A stretch of 64,000 nucleotides of DNA from Saprospiraceae bacterium. GTDB lineage: Bacteria; Bacteroidota; Bacteroidia; Chitinophagales; Saprospiraceae. Location: positions 47,018 through 111,017 of the forward strand of contig JABDMH010000096.1 in assembly GCA_013001595.1 (NCBI GenBank), read 5' to 3'. Position numbers and translations under genes: made by a program. Every line of letters starts with the position of its first letter. Positions within the stretch are counted from its first letter, which is position 1. Below the pieces are notes generated by a model. That model was not told the DNA's origin. It saw only the letters and a list, made by a program, of their open reading frames with translations, and made no database searches. This document shows positions 28,092 to 37,237 of the stretch, piece by piece.

Positions 28092-29039
28092 ATGCAATTG
28101 GCTGCGGAATTTTTGAAAAGAAAGCGATCATCGTTGAAATGTTTACGGCAGTACATCCTTATGATATTACTGGTGTGCCCCATGACGAACCAGATTTTTA
28201 CTCAGCCCGAGCTAAGCGCCGCACATGTCGACCGCAATGTAGTTTTCGGTATGTATTCAGGGTTAGCACTATTGATGGATGTTTACTACCCCGATCAGCC
28301 TAATGGATATGGCATCATTCATATCGCAGGCAGTGGCTGGACACGGCCGTTGGGTTTAGATGCGACCTTGCTAAGCCGCCAAAATCATGTGAAATTGGAA
28401 GGTGAGAAGCTATTGGCTGCAGGATATACTTTGTTTACGATAAACCATCGAGCTGCGCCTAGATTCATCTTTCCTGCAGCAATTCAAGATGCACAGCGTG
28501 CCGTGCGTTTCATCAGATATCATGCAGAGAAGTACAATATTGATCCCAACAGGATTGGTGCCATTGGAGGATCATCGGGAGGACACCTGGTCTCCTTACT
28601 GGGAGTCTTGGACGGAGATGAGTGGATTTTTGACGATAGCCCAGTCAATCGACAAAGTGCCAAAGTTCAGTGCGTAATTGCCCGGGCAGCACCATCTAAT
28701 TTACAAAGTGGCATAGGAGTTCACTTTCTTGGGACCAGATTTAAAGAGATTCAAACTGAGGGGACGGAAGAGCATGCCCGAGCTCGACATGCTTCACCCA
28801 TGACACATGTCACGGCGGATGATGCACCGATGTTGCTCGTGCATGGAGATAAAGATGAAAGTGTTCCATTTGCACTCTCGCAAAGTTTCCAGGCCACTTT
28901 GAGCGCGGCCGGTGTACCTACCAAGTTGATCGGGGTGGTTGGTGCGGGTCATGGTCCAAGTTTTCCCAAGGCAGTCGACAAGCCTGATTTGGGTGCTGCG
29001 TATGTGCAGTGGATGGACATCTACCTACGACAGAAATAA
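28092..29039 (+). CDS. secreted alpha/beta hydrolase (esterase/lipase, HSL-like)
   Basis: Exported hydrolase of 315 residues; the ATG at 28092 precedes a hydrophobic signal (LRQYILMILLVCPMT). Fold markers: 'GYGIIHIAGSGWTRPLG' in the oxyanion region, the nucleophile elbow IGAIGGSSGGHL (Ser162, G-S-S-G-G), 'MLLVHGDKDESVPFALSQS' carrying the acidic residue, and GVVGAGHGPS supplying the His. It is similar to acetyl esterases that remove acyl groups from glycans. It diverges from DUF1080 and is followed 11 bases later by the broken glycosyltransferase gene. Confidence 0.87.
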   Translation: MQLAAEFLKRKRSSLKCLRQYILMILLVCPMTNQIFTQPELSAAHVDRNVVFGMYSGLALLMDVYYPDQPNGYGIIHIAGSGWTRPLGLDATLLSRQNHVKLEGEKLLAAGYTLFTINHRAAPRFIFPAAIQDAQRAVRFIRYHAEKYNIDPNRIGAIGGSSGGHLVSLLGVLDGDEWIFDDSPVNRQSAKVQCVIARAAPSNLQSGIGVHFLGTRFKEIQTEGTEEHARARHASPMTHVTADDAPMLLVHGDKDESVPFALSQSFQATLSAAGVPTKLIGVVGAGHGPSFPKAVDKPDLGAAYVQWMDIYLRQK

Positions 29040-29049
29040 TCCAATCTTG

Positions 29050-30305
29050 ATGAAAGTTGTATTGATCTCAGTGGGTACTAGAGGAGATATGGAACCTTTC
29101 CTGGCGCTTGCTTGGTTGCTGAAATCTAAAGGACATTCAGTGGTCTGTATTTTTCTAGAACAATTTAAGTCATTAGTCGAAGAAGTGGAGGTCGAATTCT
29201 TGTCCTTGGGATCGGATTTTATTGACCTACTAGAAAGTAGGGAAGGAAAGCTTGTGATGGGTGGTCGTGGATCACTTCTTCATAAAGTTCAGGCCTACGT
29301 AGCACTATATCGGAAGTCATTGATCATCAATCGTGATATGGTAGATTCGCAGATTCAATACCTGGATCAGCTGATGCCGGATCGAGTTGTATATAATGGA
29401 AAGTCTACCGGCCCCTTAGTCTGGGGATCTGTCCTCAAGGGGAAGAGCATCATACTCAGTCCTGTGCCATACTTAATTCATGCCGTGGATAATCATCCCC
29501 ATATCGGTGTCAAATGGTCATGGGGTAGGGTGTTTAATCGCTGGACTTACACATTGGCCAATTTCGCTTTTGTGCAAAATATTTTGTCAACCACAAAAGG
29601 TGTCCGTCAGCAACTAGATGTCGGAAGAAAATAGGTTAAATGGCAGCTGGAAAACAGTAAGATGGTTTATGCCATTTCTCCTGCATTATTTCAACGGCCC
29701 ACTCATTGGCCGCAACAGGTGAAGGTGCTTGGCTATCACGAAAGACCTAAGTTGCAACATGGAAACCAGATGCGGCACTAAAGCAATTTCTCGGGCGCCA
29801 TCAAGGCAGTATATTGTTTGTCACGTTTGGAAGTATGACCAATCCAGATCCTGGAGGTAAAGGAGAAGCCATCCGCTTAATCATAGAAGAATATCAAATA
29901 CCTACCATCATAAATAGGGCATCAGGTGGGATCAGTATTAATCGAGAACATGACGTAAACCTGCTGTACATCACCGATCAAATACCTTATGACTGGATTT
30001 TGCCATATATCTATGCAATGATACATCATGGGGGTTCAGGTACGACCCATATGGGTCTTAAGTATGGCTGTGCTTCAATGATAATACCCCATATCATAGA
30101 TCAGTTTGTTTGGGACGATATTGTTGTGCAAGCAGGAGCCGGTCCCCGAGGTGTTTCGATTCAGCACTTCACCATGTCAAAAATAGAGACGAAAGTGCTC
30201 GAGTTGCTATCTAATGATATTTATAAGGCACGCGCAGAGGAGATAACTCAACGTATGGAGGTGGAAAATTATTCACCAACCCTAATGAATTACATTGTAT
30301 CTTGA
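29050..30305 (+). pseudogene. GT1-type glycosyltransferase, disrupted by a stop and a frameshift
   Basis: The frame starts MKVVLISVGTRGDMEPFLAL, the front end of UDP-sugar glycosyltransferases (GT1, MurG/rhamnosyltransferase-like). It meets an in-frame TAG at 29632-29634, and the same frame then continues 'WQLENSKMVYAISPALFQRP' and HWPQQVKVLGYHERPKLQH. A frameshift near 29755 moves it into 'KPDAALKQFLGRHQGSILFV' and TFGSMTNPDPGG, then the sugar-nucleotide site 'MIHHGGSGTTHMGLKYGC' and 'IIPHIIDQFVWDDIV'. All expected parts are present, so the gene looks recently lost: one stop and one shift, unless these are sequencing errors or programmed. It ends just before palindromic element D. Confidence 0.8.
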
Positions 30306-30307
30306 AT

Positions 30308-30480
30308 CTAGTCGAGGGACTTTTTGAATTGCAGGCTCGGGTTGGCTCGCTAGCTAATTTTGGTCACAGAGGAGTCAAAAAACGCAAGTATAGCCCCAGC
30401 TATATCGAGTATCTTTGGTGATGTATGCGGGAAAAATAAGCAGCGAACGAAGCAGAGTTGGTATTTCAACAGTCACTAAG
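30308..30480. repeat. palindromic element D
   Basis: About 173 bases with inverted ends (CTAGTCGAGGGACTTTTTGAA against the complement of ...TTTCAACAGTCACTAAG) and matching inner arms (GGCTCGCTAGCTAATTTT versus GTTCGCTGCTTATTTTT on the other strand). The centre AGTATAGCCCCAGCTATATC is a small hairpin like those of the other elements. It begins two bases after the stop codon of the decayed glycosyltransferase and ends about 12-18 bases before the next gene. Confidence 0.65.
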
Positions 30481-30497
30481 CAAATTTGATCATGGTG

Positions 30498-30989
30498 ATG
30501 AGCAGTCGTAATATAACCTTACTTGTAGTCTCCTTGTTGGGATTTAATATATCCATGCTGTCAGCTCAGTGTAAATTATTGAGTGCAGCTCAACTAAGGA
30601 ATTTGGCCAAAGCCTCATTTATTAAAAAGATAGAAAAACTGTATGACAAGAATGCCAAAGTGATATCGGTGATAGGCGATAGGGACGATTGTGAATATCG
30701 GACTTTTGCGCTTTGCAAAAACTTTATTAGCGACGAGCAGTGGCATTGGGCAGAAATTGTAACCTTTAATTCCTGCGATAGGATATTGAGCTATTCTACT
30801 TCATTCAAGGAGGAATACCACGAAATGCTGGAAAGGCTCACTCGGAGATATAAGAAGGTGGGAGAAAGAACCTACAATGGTCTTGATTTTGAAGTTTATC
30901 AGAACCGACGAGGTCATGTTGTGGAGATCAATGCACATCCCAATCCACAGGGAATGATGTTTTACTTGGTCAATATACTCAGGTCCTGA
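30498..30989 (+). CDS. secreted hypothetical protein
   Basis: About 163 residues with a signal peptide (MSSRNITLLVVSLLGFNISM...SAQ). The mature part has basic and aromatic residues and two Cys pairs (DDCEYRTFALC), with phrases like 'RYKKVGERTYNGLDFEVYQN' and 'VEINAHPNPQGMMFYLVNIL'. No family was recognised. Starts at 30492 or 30498 are both possible. It follows element D closely. Confidence 0.6.
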   Translation: MSSRNITLLVVSLLGFNISMLSAQCKLLSAAQLRNLAKASFIKKIEKLYDKNAKVISVIGDRDDCEYRTFALCKNFISDEQWHWAEIVTFNSCDRILSYSTSFKEEYHEMLERLTRRYKKVGERTYNGLDFEVYQNRRGHVVEINAHPNPQGMMFYLVNILRS

Positions 30990-31083
30990 ATAGATAATCG
31001 GCAAGATATTTCACTATTTTCATCGGGTATTGTTAATCCAGTGGCCAGTCATCACTGTTAGCGCTAACTTCTATTTCAGAGTA

Positions 31084-33603
31084 ATGCAAATGTGTTCAAA
31101 AATTAAATCTAAATCACCTTTTACACAGCTGTCGGCATGGATCTTAGTGGTGAGTCTTGCCTGTTCGGGTTGCCGCCATCATTCTGAAACTCCAGTCAAC
31201 CACAGGTATGCTGCACTAGAAACGGATGTTTTGCTAGCTGGGTGGAAACAGACCCTCGAGGATACTGAGTTGTCTGCAGATGAAAAAGATCGACTCAATC
31301 TTCATGTGCGGGCCATCTTTGCTCACCGATGCTTCGGTTGTCACAGTACTTCGAAGCACAAGGGAGCCTTGGTCCTAGATGCAAAGAGCGGAGTATTCGA
31401 AGGAGGTGACAATGGTCCGATCATTGTGCCAGGTGATGCTGGAGCGAGTGAGATCATGCGTAGAGTCCGGTTGCCAGAAAGCCATGATGATGTGATGCCA
31501 CCTGAAGATGGAAAACTGACAGATGCGGAAATCGAAACCTTGGCACTATGGATCAATCAAGGTGCCACTTGGACTGATCGGCAACTCAAGATATTTCGAG
31601 AAGCACCCCTTGCACTAGCTAAGCCTCCTCTACCTGATCAAGACGATGATCATCCGATAGATCAATGGGTGTCAAAATATTTCGACGAAAATGACATCGA
31701 TTGGCCCCAACTGATTGATGACCGTGGATTCATTCGGCGGGTACATCTAGATGTAGTCGGTCTGCTACCATCAGATGATGTAGTGGAGGCTTTCATCTCA
31801 AATAGGGATCCAAATAAAAGGACAAAGTTGATTGACACATTATTAATGGATCGTCAAAACTATGCGGTGCACTGGATGACCTTTTGGAACGATCTTTTGC
31901 GCAACGATTATTCTGGGACTGGATTTATAACCAATGGCCGCAAGCAAATTTCAGGATGGTTGTTTGAAGCATTGACAGAAAACATGCCCTATGATGCCAT
32001 GGTTAGTCAATTGCTCAATCCCACAGAAGCTTCCGAAGGATTCATTCAAGGCATCCAATGGCGGGGTGAGGTGAATGCCAGTCAACGAATTGAATTGCAG
32101 GCTGCACAAAACATCTCACAAACATTGCTCGGACTCAACCTTAAATGTGCCTCTTGTCATAACAGTTTCGTTAACAATGTCACATTGCAGCAAGCATATG
32201 ATTTCGCTCAAGTCTTTGCAGATAGCACCTTAGAACTCTATCGTTGTGACAAGCCTACCGGCAAATCTGCCAAACCTTCATTCATCTTTCCTGAACTTGG
32301 CCTGATTGAGGGAGATAGCCTGTCTGATCGACTTGCTTCTTTAGTGGATGTGCTGGTGCAACCCGATAATGGTCGCCTATATCGAACCGTAGTAAATCGT
32401 TACTGGGCCAAGTTTTTCGGTCGTGGCTTGGTGGCTCCAGTAGATGAAATGGATAATCGCCCTTGGAGCGAAGCGCTCCTTGATTGGCTCGCCGCAGATT
32501 TTAGAGAAAATGGATCTGATCTGACCTTATTAATTAGGCAGATCGTCACTTCCAAAACATACCAACTTGAGCCTGCGTCGTATCCCAATCCTTTATACCT
32601 GAAATCTTCGCAGTTTGTATTTGAGGGTCCGATGGCAAGGAAAATGACAGCTGAGCAGTTTGCTGATGCGGTAAGCTCCATATGCACGCCAATGTATCAT
32701 TCGCTTGCTTTTGATCCCCACGGAAGAGACATGACTGCCAAATGGATTTGGATGCGACAAGAGGAATTCGATCGGACGGTATTGCCATATCCGGGTGTTC
32801 GATATTTTAGGCATGGCTTTTCAATACCTCAACCTGCAGCATTAAGTGCGGCTCACATTCTCATCGCAGTCGATCACGAATATGATTTATATGTCAACCA
32901 GCAGCAGTTGGGTTCGGGTGTAGATTGGCATGAGGTGGATCGTTATGATGTTTTAGAAGTCCTTGAAAAACAGAATATAATCGCCATCAAAGCGGTGAAC
33001 GATGGTGAGATTCCGAATCACGCAGGCATTCTATTTGCCCTTAAGCTGGACTATACCGATGGTCGTTCTGACACGATCTTTTCCGACGACTCCTGGCTAG
33101 TCACAGATTCATTAACTTCTGAAAAATGGACCCACTACAGCTATGACGATGGCGATTGGGAAGATGCTTGGAAGGCCGGAAATTATGCTAAGAGTCACTG
33201 GGGACGCTTACTCAATTTCACTTTTGATGAGGCTGACAATGATCGGCTAGCTCGGGCTGGCCTGGTAAAACTGGATCCATTTCTTAAGGGACTGGGTAGA
33301 CCTTCTCGTGAAAATGTATTGACACAAAGAGACGATGCACCTACACTTCTTCAGGCACTGCTTTTATCTAACGACCAATTTTTTGCCAGAGTTATTGCAG
33401 AAGGGGCTGAGGAGTGGGTGTCGGATTATGGTACTGATCGCGAACTGTTGATTGATCAGTTGTACCAGACGGCATTGGGTCGATTGCCAACTGAGAAAGA
33501 AAAGATGCAGTTGATTGATGTGATGTCTACCCAACCATCGGTAGAGGAAGTATCAGATGTCATCTGGTCAGTACTCCTTTTGCCAGAATTTCTATTCATC
33601 TAA
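31084..33603 (+). CDS. PSCyt1-DUF1549-DUF1553 cytochrome lipoprotein (third copy)
   Basis: Lipoprotein of 839 residues started at ATG 31084 (MQMCSKIKSKSP); the lipid Cys is Cys30 in LACSGC. First heme motif C83-FGC-H87 (PSCyt1), second C355-ASC-H359 within the DUF1549 region (which also has 'LRNDYSGTGFITNGRKQISG'). DUF1553 'YRTVVNRYWAKFFGRGLVAP' comes next. In place of the LamG of the tandem copies there is a different beta-sandwich inside the C-terminal half ('LIAVDHEYDLYVNQQQLGSG'), which could bind a ligand. It stands 11 bases before its DUF1501 partner, so the two are one unit. Confidence 0.88.
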   Translation: MQMCSKIKSKSPFTQLSAWILVVSLACSGCRHHSETPVNHRYAALETDVLLAGWKQTLEDTELSADEKDRLNLHVRAIFAHRCFGCHSTSKHKGALVLDAKSGVFEGGDNGPIIVPGDAGASEIMRRVRLPESHDDVMPPEDGKLTDAEIETLALWINQGATWTDRQLKIFREAPLALAKPPLPDQDDDHPIDQWVSKYFDENDIDWPQLIDDRGFIRRVHLDVVGLLPSDDVVEAFISNRDPNKRTKLIDTLLMDRQNYAVHWMTFWNDLLRNDYSGTGFITNGRKQISGWLFEALTENMPYDAMVSQLLNPTEASEGFIQGIQWRGEVNASQRIELQAAQNISQTLLGLNLKCASCHNSFVNNVTLQQAYDFAQVFADSTLELYRCDKPTGKSAKPSFIFPELGLIEGDSLSDRLASLVDVLVQPDNGRLYRTVVNRYWAKFFGRGLVAPVDEMDNRPWSEALLDWLAADFRENGSDLTLLIRQIVTSKTYQLEPASYPNPLYLKSSQFVFEGPMARKMTAEQFADAVSSICTPMYHSLAFDPHGRDMTAKWIWMRQEEFDRTVLPYPGVRYFRHGFSIPQPAALSAAHILIAVDHEYDLYVNQQQLGSGVDWHEVDRYDVLEVLEKQNIIAIKAVNDGEIPNHAGILFALKLDYTDGRSDTIFSDDSWLVTDSLTSEKWTHYSYDDGDWEDAWKAGNYAKSHWGRLLNFTFDEADNDRLARAGLVKLDPFLKGLGRPSRENVLTQRDDAPTLLQALLLSNDQFFARVIAEGAEEWVSDYGTDRELLIDQLYQTALGRLPTEKEKMQLIDVMSTQPSVEEVSDVIWSVLLLPEFLFI

Positions 33604-33614
33604 TCGGAATCAAC

Positions 33615-35039
33615 ATGCAACATCAATTAGAACGACGCAACTTCTTGAAAAAAATGCAACTAGCCAGTCTAGCTGCAATGGGCAGTACCTTGTCTTTTCC
33701 GCTGTTGTCTGGATGTAAGGAGAAAGAGGTGATTGATAGAAAGGCGGATCATGTGATCTTGCTATGGATGGCCGGTGGCATGTGCCATACCGAGACTTTT
33801 GATCCAAAAAAATATACACCATTTGAAAAAGGGATGGAAAGTAAGAGTGTAATCAGCACCTTCCCTTCGGTATCTACCGCCATAGATGGCATTAATTTTT
33901 CCGAAGGTCTTGAAGGGATTGGGTCTATTATGGATCGCGGTACACTCTTACGATCCTATCGAGCTGCTGATTTAGGGCACATCCTGCATACCAGGCATCA
34001 ATATCACTGGCACACTTGCTATGAACCACCCCAGTCCGTGCAGGTGCCTCATATCGGAGCTTGGATTGCCAAGGAGATGGGGCCAGTAAATCCAGTGATG
34101 CCGCCGTTCATAGATATTGGTCAAAGGTTTACAGTAGGTGAGGGAGAAGAGCTCAAAGCTTTTCACTCCGCAGGATTCTTAGGTACGGAATATGGGCCTT
34201 TTATCATACCTGATCCTAGACGAGGACTGGAGAGTGTCCGTCCACCGCACGGTATGACCATTAAGCGCTTTGAACGTAGGCAACAACTGTATCAAGAACT
34301 GGTAAAAAATAGTCCTATGGGCGAACATGGCAGCGATTACCAGCAGGAATCTCTAGTTCGCTCGATGGAACGCGCATATGCACTGCTAAAATCTCCCGAT
34401 GCCAGCGCTTTTGACCTCAATGCAGAACCAAGCAAATCTTTTGACCGCTACAATACAGGTCGCTTTGGGCAAGGGTGCCTCTTAGCCCGTAGACTGGTTG
34501 AAAATGGAGCTCGTTTTGTTAGCGTTACCACCGAGTATGAGCCATTCTTGGGTTGGGATACCCATGAAAATGGACACATCCGATTGAAGAAGATGAAAAA
34601 GGAAATTGATGCCCCAATACATCAGCTGATCGTAGACCTGGATGAGCGTGGCCTGTTGGATAGGACGATCGTCATTTTGGCCAGTGAGTTCAGCAGAGAC
34701 ATGCTCATGGAAGGCCGACCTGGTTTAACCGTAAAGGATCAAGTGACCGTACCTGATTATGTCGAAGACCTGAAGAACTACGGTATGCATCGCCATTTCA
34801 CAGATGGGTGCTCCATCTTAATGTGGGGAGGTGGCATCCGACGTGGTCATATCATCGGAGAGACCGCAGATGAGCGGCCCTTTTCTGCTACTACTGAACC
34901 GATTTATATTGATCAGATTCATCAAAGTGTTTACCATGCCCTGGGCATACCTGAAGAAACCAATTACATCATTGAGGGCAGACCTTTCTACACCACACCC
35001 GATGGTTTGGGGAAGCCACTCATGGAATTATTCAGCTAG
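33615..35039 (+). CDS. DUF1501 protein with Tat-like lipoprotein signal
   Basis: Second DUF1501 protein, 474 residues. A twin-arginine-type signal (LERRNFLKKMQLASLA) ends in LLSGC (Cys34), so it may be a Tat-exported lipoprotein. The fold markers 'HVILLWMAGGMCHTETFDPK', 'YRAADLGHILHTRHQYHWHT', 'FVSVTTEYEPFLGWDTHENG' and 'VILASEFSRDM' are present. It is transcribed right after the DUF1549/1553 gene (11 bases), which is strong evidence that the two work together. The sequence between this gene and the porin holds palindromic element A. Confidence 0.87.
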   Translation: MQHQLERRNFLKKMQLASLAAMGSTLSFPLLSGCKEKEVIDRKADHVILLWMAGGMCHTETFDPKKYTPFEKGMESKSVISTFPSVSTAIDGINFSEGLEGIGSIMDRGTLLRSYRAADLGHILHTRHQYHWHTCYEPPQSVQVPHIGAWIAKEMGPVNPVMPPFIDIGQRFTVGEGEELKAFHSAGFLGTEYGPFIIPDPRRGLESVRPPHGMTIKRFERRQQLYQELVKNSPMGEHGSDYQQESLVRSMERAYALLKSPDASAFDLNAEPSKSFDRYNTGRFGQGCLLARRLVENGARFVSVTTEYEPFLGWDTHENGHIRLKKMKKEIDAPIHQLIVDLDERGLLDRTIVILASEFSRDMLMEGRPGLTVKDQVTVPDYVEDLKNYGMHRHFTDGCSILMWGGGIRRGHIIGETADERPFSATTEPIYIDQIHQSVYHALGIPEETNYIIEGRPFYTTPDGLGKPLMELFS

Positions 35040-35104
35040 CAAGTTTATTGTAAGAAATGAAGCGGCCGGGAAGGAGCTACCTGAATGCTGGCTCATGTCA
35101 AAAT

Positions 35105-35296
35105 CTAGTGTATCGTCTTGTTAGTAAATGTACAGTTTGGGGTAGTTATTTTGTGCCAGGTCGAATCTCTATGCCGACCGAAGCGTCGGAAGAAACAAAA
35201 CCGAGCATAGCCTTGCTAAGTAAGGATTTTGGTGATGAAGAGTCGGTGCAAAAGAACCTGCCAAACTGTGTAGTTATTTGCCAGACGGTACACTAG
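35105..35296. repeat. palindromic element A
   Basis: 192 bases bounded by perfect CTAGTGTA...TACACTAG ends with an imperfect pairing of about 60 bases on each side (for example ACAGTTTGG on both arms). The centre contains GAGCATAGCC-type hairpin material. Its right end supplies part of the porin stop codon: the complement of CTA 35293-35295 is the TAG that ends the porin gene. Nearly the same sequence, inverted, is element B. Confidence 0.85.
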
Positions 35297-37176
35297 TTGA
35301 TGAAGACCCAACTCAACCCAATGCGAAAGAGAAAATCAGGTTGGGGATAGCGACTGGTTTGATAGTAGATATCCGATCTTAAGGGTTGCAGAACATTCTG
35401 CAATAGAGCAAAAGCACGTAGAAAGCGAACCTGAAATGAGGCATGGTAGTCTATTGAAGGATACCAAGGTATGTCGAACTGCTCGTCCAATGTAAATTGA
35501 CCGATGTGTGGCTGGTAGGTCAGTCCATCCAATGCTGCATGCATACGAATATCTATACCAGTTTTAAAATTCATCTTGCGCTTAAAGATGGCACCTGAAA
35601 AATATAAACTGTGTTGTGAATGCCAATCCGGTACTCGAAACACGTCTTTATTTCCTGTGGCCTGTAGAACTACCCTGTTTTCATTGTGGAAACTACCAAG
35701 CTTAAACATCTTGTAGACCGATAAGTAGTTTAAGGTAGTAAGTGTGGATTCCTGGACGGGGAGACCCTGAGCGTTCCAATAGATCTGGTTGGTACTAAGT
35801 ACTTGTCCCCCACTAAGCTTTAGCCTAAGTTTAGGCAGGTGATAGTCCACTTTTAGGTGATTAAATAAGGTGTTCTTGAAGTCTGTATTCCAAACCTGTA
35901 CTTGACTGAGCCAAGCAGATCTTTCGATGAGTGAAGGGGGTTTACTATTTAGTGTGATGGAACCCGAGAGTATGCCAGCTTTTTTTAGATCAACAAATAG
36001 TGTTCCGCTTGCTAAATATCCGGTATAGTCCTTATTCAGGTTTAATTCAGCAGTACTGTTTAACTTGATGAATTTTGCCAGGTTCCAATTAAGTGTACCA
36101 TGTGCACGCCACTCAGCCAAGTTGAAGGTATTCGGCTCTTGATTAATCCTATTGATTAGACTTTTGATGCCTACTTTAAATTGCTGACCGGGTTTATTTC
36201 CGCGAAAAGCCAGGCTAAAATTGTTGCTGATCTGTCGATTTTGCAAGAAATGTCGAATGCCCCGCTGGTCTGTGAACAGACTTTGGTAGTAGCTGGAGTC
36301 GGGAGCCACGTCAGAATAGCGAAATCGATGATCGTCAAAGCGAAGGGTGTATTCAGCTAACAGTCCTTTGTCAGCTCTGGTGGTATCCTTGCCCACCAAT
36401 TTGTAAGTAGAGGTGATCTGATAGACTTTGTGCTGATCTCTAGTGACCGCACTCCCCAAAGCAGTTGGTATGCCCAGTCGCTCCGCGTATAAGTCATCAT
36501 TAAAGAGCGTGTCGGTAATAATCCCTCCATTATTTTCTTGATCGAAGATGTTGCTATAGTGATGCACGAAGATTTGAAAGCGCTGATCTTTACTATGGTA
36601 CCAGAAGCCAGCTCCAATATTGGTTCCCCTACCATTTTGCCGGCTATAACTCCCTTGATTGTTAATCCGGGTGTAATCAAGAGAAAATTGCAGTCGATCT
36701 TTAAAATTTCGAGCAAAACGCAATCGAAATAATCCATCTTGTTGCGTCTGACCCTGGGTATAGAAGGCGGTTGTAATGGCTTTTTTCATCGCATAGTACC
36801 GAAAGTTATGATCGTCTATCCGATAGGGATCATATGCCTGCAATCCCAGTCGAAAGCCACTAGCTGAAGCAGGTACTGCGATTAGCCTTCGTGCAGGAGA
36901 TCCTGGAAATCCCAGATGGAAATAGGCTCGATCTTGAATGTGACTTAGATCAAATTCGTGAAAGTATTGGACGAAGGTATCCTGAAATACCAGCATTGTA
37001 TCGCGCTTATCGAACTCGAAATAGCGCACGTTAAGGGTGTCCTTGGTGAAAATCACATCATCAAAGGAGGCATGGCTTTCCGCACCTCCACCCCCGATCC
37101 GATCAAATTGAGCCTGTAGGGGAATGGCTATGGCAACCCCAAGAAAAATTGCTGCAATAATAAATGAGCGCTTCAT
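35293..37176 (-). CDS. putative Bacteroidota porin (Porin_10-like)
   Basis: Outer-membrane beta-barrel of 627 residues, started at 37176 where the signal peptide MKRSFIIAAIFLGVAIAIPL begins. The N-terminal 'FEFDKRDTMLVFQDTFVQYF' and 'FHLGFPGSPARRLIAVPASA' are typical of Bacteroidota putative porins. After these come many alternating polar/aromatic strands (for example FLFRIGLSWVFIN at the end, a C-terminal aromatic barrel signature). It stands 61 bases from fabI on the same strand. The stop codon lies in element A, so the gene end coincides with the element. Confidence 0.82.
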   Translation of the reverse strand: MKRSFIIAAIFLGVAIAIPLQAQFDRIGGGGAESHASFDDVIFTKDTLNVRYFEFDKRDTMLVFQDTFVQYFHEFDLSHIQDRAYFHLGFPGSPARRLIAVPASASGFRLGLQAYDPYRIDDHNFRYYAMKKAITTAFYTQGQTQQDGLFRLRFARNFKDRLQFSLDYTRINNQGSYSRQNGRGTNIGAGFWYHSKDQRFQIFVHHYSNIFDQENNGGIITDTLFNDDLYAERLGIPTALGSAVTRDQHKVYQITSTYKLVGKDTTRADKGLLAEYTLRFDDHRFRYSDVAPDSSYYQSLFTDQRGIRHFLQNRQISNNFSLAFRGNKPGQQFKVGIKSLINRINQEPNTFNLAEWRAHGTLNWNLAKFIKLNSTAELNLNKDYTGYLASGTLFVDLKKAGILSGSITLNSKPPSLIERSAWLSQVQVWNTDFKNTLFNHLKVDYHLPKLRLKLSGGQVLSTNQIYWNAQGLPVQESTLTTLNYLSVYKMFKLGSFHNENRVVLQATGNKDVFRVPDWHSQHSLYFSGAIFKRKMNFKTGIDIRMHAALDGLTYQPHIGQFTLDEQFDIPWYPSIDYHASFQVRFLRAFALLQNVLQPLRSDIYYQTSRYPQPDFLFRIGLSWVFIN

Positions 37177-37237
37177 TGATCTGGTCAAATCAGCAATATA
37201 AACGACGAGGGAGCACAAAAGGTACGGCCAATCATGA

